The notes below the pieces were generated by a model. The model was not told the origin of the DNA, searched no databases, and worked only from the letters and a program-made list of their open reading frames with translations. From the IMG/VR virus record IMGVR_UViG_3300037189_029083, positions 1 through 22,609 of that record: DNA of 22,609 bases. One strand, written 5' to 3'. Origin of the DNA: a virus. Position numbers and translations under genes: made by a program. Position 1 is the stretch's first letter. Each line of letters begins with the position of its first letter. This document shows, in pieces, positions 14,921-20,682 of the stretch.

Positions 14921-14942
14921 CGCTCTCTCCTCCCTTCAGATA

Positions 14943-14950
14943 ATAAATAT
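14943..14950 (-). promoter_or_regulatory. Promoter-like ATATTTAT before the 85-residue gene
   Basis: On the minus strand GGAGATATTTATTATCTGAAGG lies directly upstream of the ribosome site of the 85-residue gene. The core is identical to those at 13883, 13923 and 15991. It suggests that this gene can be transcribed apart from the upstream pair. Confidence 0.4.
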
Positions 14951-14978
14951 CTCCAAGCAGGAGTAAATACCGGATTAA

Positions 14979-15362
14979 TCAAAGTATTTCAACAGCTCGT
15001 CCCCTATCTGCAGGCTCTATGGTGAGCTTGCCCCTGAAGACTGTTAGCCTCCTCAGTGACTGCCAACACGTTGTCTCTCCATCCAGCTCCACGAAGTAGC
15101 CACACACCTTCTTGCCGTCCAGCAGCATCTCCCTCCTCTGCGAGCGATTGCGTATGAGGAAGCATTCGATAGCATCCTCCTCCCATGAGAAGGCGTCCGC
15201 GATGACCGCGGCCGCTTCCTCCTCCTCTCCATCCGCTATGCTATTGGCCCACGTCCAGAGCCCATCCAAGTCCCACGACCATATGTCTGGACCGCGACAG
15301 CTCCTCACCACCATCTGGGGCAATGCCTCTCCCTCTATCCTGAGCAGCGTTCCCCTCTTCAT
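14979..15362 (-). CDS. 127-residue protein of the minus-strand island, unknown function
   Basis: The start is taken at ATG 15360-15362, not at an upstream ATG 13 codons earlier. It shares bases with the preceding stop (TGATG) and has GAGGTG just upstream. The product begins MKRGTLLRIEGEALPQMVV and contains an acidic run (DGEEEEAAAVIADAFSWEEDAIE, middle). The C-terminal half is more basic (RNRSQRREMLLDGKKVCGYFVELDGE). No family is recognised and no membrane segment is present. Overlap with the 195-residue gene means both are made from one message. Confidence 0.6.
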   Translation of the reverse strand: MKRGTLLRIEGEALPQMVVRSCRGPDIWSWDLDGLWTWANSIADGEEEEAAAVIADAFSWEEDAIECFLIRNRSQRREMLLDGKKVCGYFVELDGETTCWQSLRRLTVFRGKLTIEPADRGRAVEIL

Positions 15363-15949
15363 CACAGCACCTCGCTGATTGCAGAGCGCTGCTCTTCCCA
15401 CTTCCTATCCACATAGACAGAGAAGTATTGGGAAGTCTCGACATCATCGAGCCATCCAGACGGGAATAGCACTTCATTGTCCCGCTCGAATAGAAGGCAA
15501 GTAGTCTCCTTTCCCCCCTTCATATCCAGCAATCGCAGAAGAACAGGACTGTGGTCTCCCGTTACATTGCATCCCCAGTCACTCCAATCCACAGAGATTT
15601 CGTCCTCGTCCCAGTCATAGTCGAACTGCTGAGCGATTGCCGCTTCCATATCAATGCCATCCGGTCCCAAGCGTTCGTGTAGTTCCTGCCAATCCTCCTC
15701 CTCCAGCAAGCGCTCGAACATCTTGGCTCGCTTCCAGTGAAGACCGTCCTCCTTCAGTCCTTCAATAACATCCCTGAAGACATAGCTCCAATTGACTGGA
15801 CAGCTCCATCCAGCGTCGAGATACTCCTGCAGGATTTTACCACCAACATAGTCCCTATCGCACTCATAGAGCTCGACCTTCTTATCGGCATCCAGGACCA
15901 TCCACTGCACATCATCAACAACAATAACATTACCGGCTTCGATAGACAT
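15362..15949 (-). CDS. 195-residue highly acidic protein, paralogue of the 16080-16589 gene
   Basis: The start is set at ATG 15947-15949 because the product then begins MSIEAGNVIVVDD, like its paralogue (MSIEVGSLFVF), and GGAGAGATGCG lies just upstream; an upstream in-frame ATG has no such support. The two proteins share a WxxxVNW-Y(V/F)F block, an EEEDWQELHERLGPDGI / AEKEWDKLEHIIPQQGI block, and a (L/I)FPS...DD ending. About 46 Asp/Glu against 18 Lys/Arg give a net charge near -28, with many Trp. Strongly acidic small phage proteins often bind host DNA-binding proteins or mimic DNA; that is only a possibility here. It has its own promoter-like element and leader hairpin. Confidence 0.65.
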   Translation of the reverse strand: MSIEAGNVIVVDDVQWMVLDADKKVELYECDRDYVGGKILQEYLDAGWSCPVNWSYVFRDVIEGLKEDGLHWKRAKMFERLLEEEDWQELHERLGPDGIDMEAAIAQQFDYDWDEDEISVDWSDWGCNVTGDHSPVLLRLLDMKGGKETTCLLFERDNEVLFPSGWLDDVETSQYFSVYVDRKWEEQRSAISEVL

Positions 15950-15965
15950 CGCATCTCTCCTGTTA

Positions 15966-16000
15966 GTGGGAGTATCACCGTCCCACATAGATAAATATTA
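15966..16000 (-). promoter_or_regulatory. Promoter-like element and leader hairpin with GGTGATA loop
   Basis: On the minus strand TAATATTTATCTATGTGGGA (16000-15981) leads into the hairpin GTGGGA-CGGTGATAC-TCCCAC (15986-15966), then AACAGGAGAG and the start at 15949. The parallel leader at 16608-16645 has the same CTATGTGG junction, arm plan and GGTGATA in the loop, which makes chance unlikely. Confidence 0.5.
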
Positions 16001-16014
16001 CTCTACTTCGTCAA

Positions 16015-16072
16015 GTGTTCAACACGCCTAAACTTGTAACGGGATTGTAACAAAGCGCGAACGAACGCGAAC
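16015..16072. repeat. Short repeats and palindrome between the two paralogous genes
   Basis: The interval contains the 11-bp palindrome GTGTTCAACAC (16015-16025), two TTGTAAC copies 11 bp apart (16034, 16045) and two GCGAAC copies 10 bp apart (16057, 16067). All are in one gap between minus-strand genes. Clustered, helically spaced short repeats suggest protein binding, but each is short. Confidence 0.35.
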
Positions 16073-16079
16073 AACCTAA

Positions 16080-16589
16080 TCAACAAATCACTGCAAATCT
16101 ATCCTCTTCGTCGAAGTAATCGTCATCACTCCCATCAAACCTCTTGTCCATTAGTCCATCGCAAGAGGGAAAGATAATCCACTCATCTTCAACTCCATAC
16201 CGATAATAAGTCTTTGGCCTATCCTCAAAGTGGTAAAAACCTAAATATTCTTGTAGAACTTCACTAATCAAATCCTCTCGCGAGAATATTCCTTGTTGTG
16301 GAATAATATGCTCGAGCTTATCCCATTCCTTCTCTGCGCAGAGATTGCTAAACTGTTGAAGTTCTTCTTCACACCAGTTCTTTCGATAGCTATCGATTAT
16401 GTAGTTGAAATACCTATTCCAATCAACAAAAGTTGGCCAACGCGAGGTAAGCTTACCAATAATCTCTTCTTTCAAATACCTAAGAAGAATATCACCTTCG
16501 TCAAGAACTCGGATTGAACTCTCGTTCAAACTCTGGACAATGAACTTCTCACCACGAAATACAAATAGACTACCAACCTCAATGGACAT
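16080..16589 (-). CDS. 169-residue acidic protein, paralogue of the 195-residue gene
   Basis: ATG at 16587-16589 on the minus strand follows AAGGAGTGAGCG. The product begins MSIEVGSLFVFRGEKFIVQSL and shares its plan with the 195-residue neighbour: a beta-rich N-terminus, a WPTFVDWNRYFNYII block, a helical EKEWDKLEHI block and an IIFPSCDG...DDDYFDEEDRF acidic ending. It lacks roughly 25 residues of the central acidic loop of the paralogue. No catalytic motif or membrane segment is seen. It is the first gene of the minus-strand island and is separated from its paralogue by a gap with repeats and a second promoter-like element, so the unit appears to have been duplicated together with its control region. 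Confidence 0.65.
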   Translation of the reverse strand: MSIEVGSLFVFRGEKFIVQSLNESSIRVLDEGDILLRYLKEEIIGKLTSRWPTFVDWNRYFNYIIDSYRKNWCEEELQQFSNLCAEKEWDKLEHIIPQQGIFSREDLISEVLQEYLGFYHFEDRPKTYYRYGVEDEWIIFPSCDGLMDKRFDGSDDDYFDEEDRFAVIC

Positions 16590-16607
16590 CGCTCACTCCT
16601 TGTTTGC

Positions 16608-16645
16608 GTGGATGTTATCACCTCATCCACATAGATTAATTATCT
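16608..16645 (-). promoter_or_regulatory. Promoter-like element and leader hairpin of the first island gene
   Basis: On the minus strand AGATAATTAATCTATGTGG (16645-16627) leads into a perfect 7-bp hairpin GTGGATG-AGGTGATAA-CATCCAC (16630-16608), then CAAGGAGTGAGCG and ATG at 16589. The loop GAGGTGATA is itself an extended match to the anti-ribosome-site sequence, although no start codon follows it closely. Confidence 0.5.
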
Positions 16646-16749
16646 TCTTCCAGCACAAAATGTTTAACTTGCTCAAAATATTTTTCATTCAAAACAAAAT
16701 GAATATTCAATCGCGATTGAAAACTCAGAGTAAATTTAGAATTTGCTTT
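16646..16749. other. AT-rich stretch containing a 16-bp perfect palindrome
   Basis: This gene-free stretch is clearly AT-rich (runs such as AAAATATTTTTC and AAAACAAAATGAATATTC) and adjoins the phased repeats. At 16706-16721 it holds TTCAATCGCGATTGAA, a perfect palindrome and a plausible dimeric-protein site. An AT-rich unwinding region beside iteron-like repeats is a usual origin layout. Confidence 0.5.
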
Positions 16750-16815
16750 GTGACAATTGCGTGAAATGTTTGTGACATTTGTGTGACAACTGTGTGACAA
16801 TCTGGTGACAACGTG
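16750..16815. repeat. Six tandem 11-bp repeats, consensus GTGACAAYTGT
   Basis: Units start at 16750, 16761, 16772, 16783, 16794 and 16805, each exactly 11 bp apart: GTGACAATTGC, GTGAAATGTTT, GTGACATTTGT, GTGACAACTGT, GTGACAATCTG, GTGACAACGTG. GTGACA is kept in five of six. One repeat per helical turn would present every copy on the same DNA face. The array lies in a gene-free region about 450 bp upstream of the TerS candidate. Origin iterons, a TerS-binding packaging site and a regulator array all fit. Confidence 0.85.
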
Positions 16816-16838
16816 GGACGGGATGGGCTGGGGCTGGG
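16815..16838 (+). other. Canonical G-quadruplex motif
   Basis: G-runs at 16815-16817, 16820-16822, 16825-16827, 16830-16833 and 16836-16838 are each separated by two bases (AC, AT, CT, CT): GGG-N2 repeated with five runs. This satisfies the strict G3N1-7 quadruplex rule with very short loops. It begins on the last base of the phased repeat array. Confidence 0.8.
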
Positions 16839-16962
16839 CTAGTGTGTAGAGTAAATTAAATATTTACCTAGGCCGTGGGCCATAGGAATTATAAAATTTT
16901 CTATTAGTGGAAAGCCGCTTTTCAAATCGAGCTCTAATTCCTAAACTTTTACTCCCCAGCCC
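16825..16962. repeat. Nested inverted repeats in the leader of the packaging operon
   Basis: GGGCTGGGG (16825-16833) is the exact reverse complement of CCCCAGCCC (16954-16962), and TAGGAATTA (16883-16891) of TAATTCCTA (16935-16943). Inside lie GTAAAT-5-ATTTAC (16851-16867) and CCTAGGCC-GTG-GGCCATAGG (16867-16886, one bulged A). In RNA or as a cruciform this gives an ordered multi-stem fold. The outer left arm is part of the G-quadruplex tract. Confidence 0.6.
16859..16870 (+). promoter_or_regulatory. Promoter-like AATATTTACCTA ahead of the packaging genes
   Basis: AATATTTACCTA resembles AATATTTATCTA of the 15981-16000 element and points toward the packaging genes. A separate AT-rich TATAAAATTTTC lies at 16890-16901 and could be a sigma-70 type -10. 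The message leader would be about 100 bases. Confidence 0.35.
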
Positions 16963-16989
16963 TAATACTTATAGAACACAAGGAACAAG

Positions 16990-17256
16990 ATGCAACAGCC
17001 ACACAACACCGAACCAATCAAGCTAGCCGCGGGCGACAGAATAGAGATCTGCGGATCTCCAATAAACGCGTGTCTCTTCACAGTCCTGGAAGCCCTACCT
17101 TACACAACACATCCAGGACCTATAACAAAGAGCAAGCTATTAGTTAGTGGAAAGGGGGGAACCGGTTGGATAGATATAGAGCGTCGCGGAAACCGCGCCG
17201 CCTGGACAACCTGGGGAAGCGAAATCAAGGGGCCTTACGGTCCATTAGACATATAG
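16990..17256 (+). CDS. 88-residue protein, unknown, first gene of the packaging operon
   Basis: ATG at 16990 is preceded by AAGGAAC. The product, starting MQQPHNTEPIKLAAGDRIEI, shows a beta-rich pattern (AAGDRIEICGSPINACLFTVLEAL ... SKLLVSGKGGTGWIDIERRGNRAAWTTWG) with 'aGD.i.i' at the start, again reminiscent of small SH3-like barrels. The GKGGTG run is glycine-rich but not a nucleotide-binding loop in context. No family is recognised. It is separated by 9 bases from the TerS candidate. Confidence 0.6.
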   Translation: MQQPHNTEPIKLAAGDRIEICGSPINACLFTVLEALPYTTHPGPITKSKLLVSGKGGTGWIDIERRGNRAAWTTWGSEIKGPYGPLDI

Positions 17257-17265
17257 GGGGATGTG

Positions 17266-17529
17266 ATGGAAAAGAAGTATTCAAAAGCTATTGCTGCCTG
17301 CAACAAGCGTGACTCGCTGGAACTGAGCTGGGAGCTTATCCGTGTTTGCCTCCAGGACCTGGACAACGGCAATCCCCCAGAGCTGGGCAAGACTGTTGTT
17401 ATCGAACTGGTAAAGACCGTCTCGGCCGCGGAGCGGCAAGCAGGTATGCCAGGCAGCAAGGTGGATCAGGTTGCTGCTGAGCCTCCAGCCAAGGATATGG
17501 ACCGCATCAAGGACTGGTTGAAGGGCTAA
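17266..17529 (+). CDS. Terminase small subunit candidate
   Basis: ATG at 17266 is preferred over the adjacent GTG at 17263; GGGGG lies 5-9 bases upstream of either. The 87-residue product is helical, MEKKYSKAIAACNKRDSLELSWELIRVCLQDL with a later SAAERQAGMPG and a C-terminal acidic-basic helix DMDRIKDWLKG. Its stop shares a base with the ATG of the large terminase. Direct coupling to TerL, helical content and a length near that of T7 gp18 (89 residues) make a DNA-recognition small subunit the best guess, but no helix-turn-helix can be proved by eye. If so, the phased GTGACA array upstream is a candidate binding site. Confidence 0.45.
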   Translation: MEKKYSKAIAACNKRDSLELSWELIRVCLQDLDNGNPPELGKTVVIELVKTVSAAERQAGMPGSKVDQVAAEPPAKDMDRIKDWLKG

Positions 17530-19025
17530 TGGCGAGACCACGCAATCCACCAAAGCTGGAAGAGGTATTAAAGGATCCTGTCCTATTCATATCTCGCCTC
17601 TCCATCGTGGATAAGAAGGGCAAGCTGGTAAAGATGAAGCCCCAGGGGGAGCAGATCTCTATCATCCAAGCCTTGCATAGCGGCGATGACGTCCTCATCC
17701 TCAAGCCCCGTCAGATCGGTAGCACCACAGCAGTGGCCGCCTACTTCTTCTGGAAGTGGTATGTGAGCGATAGCCCCACAACACACGTTATCCTCTCCCA
17801 TAAGATGTCGTCATCCCAGCATATCTTCAAGATGTTCAAGCGCTTCTGGCAGGGGCTTCCCGGGGACTTGCAACGCGAGTTGTCTGTTACTTCTAACTCG
17901 ACAATGACCTTAAAGGACACTGGCGCCACGCTGCAGGCACACACCTCAGCGGGCGACGGTGGCCTACGTTCCTTCTCAGCCTCCTCCATCCACATCTCAG
18001 AGTTTGCCTTCACGGACAACGCCGATGAGTTGAAGGCCACCGCTGTCGCTGCCCTTAACGGCGGCCAGCTCTGCATCGAGTCCACAGCCAACTACTGGGG
18101 CGATGCCCTGCACAATGAGATCCAGCTGTGGGAAGCTGATATGGTGGAGTGGCGCTTTCTCTTCTTCCCCTGGACTGAGCACGAGGGCTACAGGTTGGAA
18201 GCGCCGTGGGACTGGGAACAAGATCCTGAAAGTCAGCTTACGAGAGAACAACAATACTGGATGGCGAAGCAAGTGGGCAAGCTAGGCTGGACCAAGTTCC
18301 GCCGAGAGTATCCCCTTACAGTTGAAGATGCCTATGCCCAGACCGACGGCGCCTGGATTCCAGCATCACTCTTCGAAGACTTCAACGTTATCAAGGGGGA
18401 ACCAGATGGCATCGTCTTTGCAAAGCTGGACTACAACGACAAGTATGCTATCGGCGTTGACGTGGGCGCTGGCACCGGCGGAGACTTCTCAGCCCTGGTC
18501 GTAATGTCAGCCCTAACAGGCGACATCGTAGAGATACGCCGCGCCAACGATCTAACACCAACAGAGTGGGCTGATGTTGTGGCCGATGCCAGCAGAAAGT
18601 GGCGTGATGCAAAGGTCCTTGTCGAATCTAACGGCACCTGGGGCGGTGTTGTTCTAACCGAGCTGCGTCATATGCGCATCCCCTTGTGGAAGACCGGTGA
18701 GGGCAAGGACTGGATCACCAACGCCTCCAACAAGCCTATTATGCTGGAGAGCATAAAGGATCGACTCCTGAAGGGGCAACTCAGAAATCTAGACCACTGG
18801 ACAATGAGCGAACTGCGCTCCTTCAAGGTAAACGACCGCGGCGAACCGTTCTGCCCACGCAACGGCATCCATCACGGTGACACTGTTATGGCACTTGCCT
18901 GCTGCATCCAGTGTCTTGAGTCTGTGGCACCGCCAACGCAAGCCTACCTTCCAGACTGGTTAAAGCTGCGTCGTCTACAAAGAGCGCAAAATTCTGGAAA
19001 TATGGAAGCACTTCGTCGTTATTAG
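17529..19025 (+). CDS. terL: Terminase large subunit (packaging ATPase and nuclease)
   Basis: This 498-residue protein starts one base inside the preceding stop. The ATPase half has a Walker A-type loop PRQIGSTT (60-67, Ser where classical loops have Lys), a Walker B-like strand ending IHISEFAF with Glu158, and the coupling motif LCIESTAN (181-188). The nuclease half has GVDVGAGTGGDFSALVV (Asp311, Asp319), VESNGT (Glu367) and HGDTVMALACC (Asp451), the acidic triad of RNase H-like TerL nucleases. It pumps DNA into the prohead through the portal and cuts it at the end of packaging. The Lys-less loop occurs in other TerL lineages, so activity is expected. Portal follows after 28 bases. Confidence 0.95.
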   Translation: MARPRNPPKLEEVLKDPVLFISRLSIVDKKGKLVKMKPQGEQISIIQALHSGDDVLILKPRQIGSTTAVAAYFFWKWYVSDSPTTHVILSHKMSSSQHIFKMFKRFWQGLPGDLQRELSVTSNSTMTLKDTGATLQAHTSAGDGGLRSFSASSIHISEFAFTDNADELKATAVAALNGGQLCIESTANYWGDALHNEIQLWEADMVEWRFLFFPWTEHEGYRLEAPWDWEQDPESQLTREQQYWMAKQVGKLGWTKFRREYPLTVEDAYAQTDGAWIPASLFEDFNVIKGEPDGIVFAKLDYNDKYAIGVDVGAGTGGDFSALVVMSALTGDIVEIRRANDLTPTEWADVVADASRKWRDAKVLVESNGTWGGVVLTELRHMRIPLWKTGEGKDWITNASNKPIMLESIKDRLLKGQLRNLDHWTMSELRSFKVNDRGEPFCPRNGIHHGDTVMALACCIQCLESVAPPTQAYLPDWLKLRRLQRAQNSGNMEALRRY

Positions 19026-19027
19026 AG

Positions 19028-19053
19028 ATAATTATTCTTACAGGAAGGACTAG
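19028..19053 (+). promoter_or_regulatory. Gap before portal with promoter-like ATAATTATTCTTA and ribosome site
   Basis: ATAATTATTCTTACAGGAAGG resembles ATAATTAATCTATGTGG of the 16624-16645 element in the first dozen bases, then supplies the AGGAAGG ribosome site of the portal gene. A promoter here is only suggested by that likeness. Confidence 0.25.
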
Positions 19054-20682
19054 ATGGCCAGAACAGAGAGAGACAGAATCAATTTCATCAGGGCTGCACA
19101 GCAGCAGCACACTGATTACTGGGATACGCTGCGTCCAGAGATGAAGCGCTATCGCAACGCCTACCTCACCAAGTTCTATTCCGACTCCGACTTTATCGAT
19201 GCCTCAGCCATCCGCGTTGAGACAGCCGATGCCTACGCCGCCATCGAGTCGGTGATGGGCTCACTCTTCACAAAGTATCCTGGTATGGAAGTTGCCCCAG
19301 ACATTCGCGGCAAGGGGGACATCGCCATCACGAAGGAGATAACGAATAACTGGTTGCGCAAGTGTCGCGACCAAATTGAAAACGCCGCCCGTATGGCTCT
19401 CATCTACACGCACTCCTTCCTCAAGCTCGCGCCTCGCGAGAGTAACAATATGCTAGATAAGATTGCTATGCGGGCGGTTCCACCTTGGCAGGTTATTCTA
19501 GACCGCGATGCCGCGGCCTGGGAGGACAGCAGGTTTATCGGTCACGTTTACTGGCTCTCAGTTGATGAGGCCAATCAGAAGTTTGGAACCAAGAAATGGC
19601 AGGGCACACCACAGAAGGATTACTTCACAGACTACGAAAGGAACACAGACAGAAGCTATCGCTCCAACGGTGATTCACCAGATCTACCTAACGAATACCT
19701 CTACATCGAGATCGTCGAGATGTATGACTTCCTCAATAACGAACTGCTATTCTGGAGTCACTGTTATAAGAATGGCGAAGAACTACTGTCTCGTGATGCT
19801 ATCCCAGTTCTTACCTATGATGGTCGCCCTATGTCCAACTTGGTTCCACTCTATTTCTCTCGCTCTCCAGATCGTCCGATGGAGGGCTACTCTGCAATGG
19901 CCAGAATCTACGACCAGTGTTTTGAGAAGAACATCCTCAGAACCTTCTGGGCCAATGCCGTTCGTCGCGACTCACGCCAGTATATCTACAAGGAAGGCGT
20001 GTTCGATGAGGAGGCGCTGGCCAAGATCACAGCCGGCGTTGACGGCGCAATGATTCCAGTCGACAACGACACCATCAGCGGCCTCATCGATCAGGTTCCA
20101 GTTACTCCAATCTCTTCGAACCACGCTGCCTACCTCAACTACGTTGAGCAGGATCTGAACAAAGGTTCGCTCATTGCCGGCTTTACTCGCGGTGAAGCAA
20201 GCAAGGCAACAGCAACAGAGGTAACCGCGCTCATGCAGTATACCGCCTCTGAGCTGGGCAAGATGGCCCGCGATAGAGACTCAGCAATGGAAGCAGCAAT
20301 CCTGCTCTATGTTCGTATGCTCATCCCCCTGCTGGACGATGGTGACGACTCTGTCATCGTTACCTCAGAGGGCGCCAAGGCACTCACACCATCCCGTATC
20401 GACGCCGACTGGAAGTTTTATGCAACCGACGGCGGTTCAACTCCAATGAACGACATCATCAAGAAGACTCCGCTCATCCAACTGTTCCCACTGCTTGCTC
20501 AGCTGGGCGTTCCAATGAACAAGGTTCGCGACGAGATTGTTCGCCTCTATAACCTGCCTCCTTCCTTTACTGAAGAGGCAACTGACCTTCCAGCCAATAT
20601 GGAAGTTCCTAATAACGTGGGCTCTGCCGCTGTTCCTGTTCAATCGCCGTCTGAGATCTCAGGCGCCATCGGTGGTAGCTGA
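19054..20682 (+). CDS. Portal protein (head-tail connector)
   Basis: This is a 542-residue protein with ATG at 19054 and AGGAAGG upstream. The N-terminal helical part (about 5-60, RDRINFIRAAQQQHTDYWDTLRPEMKRYRNAYL), the helix AYAAIESVMGSLFTKYPGMEV and the core with VPPWQVILDRDAAAWEDSRFIGHVYWLSVDEANQKFG are typical of podovirus-type portals, as are the Pro- and Arg-rich 'LYFSRSPDRPMEGYSAMARIYDQ' and the later helix 'GEASKATATEVTALMQYTASELGKMARDRDSAMEAAI'. It should form the dodecameric ring through which TerL drives DNA and to which the tail attaches. Length is normal for the family (T7 gp8 is 536). The next gene starts on its last base. Confidence 0.9.
   Translation: MARTERDRINFIRAAQQQHTDYWDTLRPEMKRYRNAYLTKFYSDSDFIDASAIRVETADAYAAIESVMGSLFTKYPGMEVAPDIRGKGDIAITKEITNNWLRKCRDQIENAARMALIYTHSFLKLAPRESNNMLDKIAMRAVPPWQVILDRDAAAWEDSRFIGHVYWLSVDEANQKFGTKKWQGTPQKDYFTDYERNTDRSYRSNGDSPDLPNEYLYIEIVEMYDFLNNELLFWSHCYKNGEELLSRDAIPVLTYDGRPMSNLVPLYFSRSPDRPMEGYSAMARIYDQCFEKNILRTFWANAVRRDSRQYIYKEGVFDEEALAKITAGVDGAMIPVDNDTISGLIDQVPVTPISSNHAAYLNYVEQDLNKGSLIAGFTRGEASKATATEVTALMQYTASELGKMARDRDSAMEAAILLYVRMLIPLLDDGDDSVIVTSEGAKALTPSRIDADWKFYATDGGSTPMNDIIKKTPLIQLFPLLAQLGVPMNKVRDEIVRLYNLPPSFTEEATDLPANMEVPNNVGSAAVPVQSPSEISGAIGGS

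Noticed and set aside
15363-15401. Upstream ATG giving a 13-residue longer form of the 127-residue protein
   Set aside because: The ATG at 15362 overlaps the previous stop and has GAGGTG just upstream, as in the neighbouring coupled genes.
16961-16976. TAATACTTATAG as a T7-type promoter
   Set aside because: It resembles the two ends of the T7 consensus but lacks about six internal bases, so the spacing is wrong; no second copy was seen.
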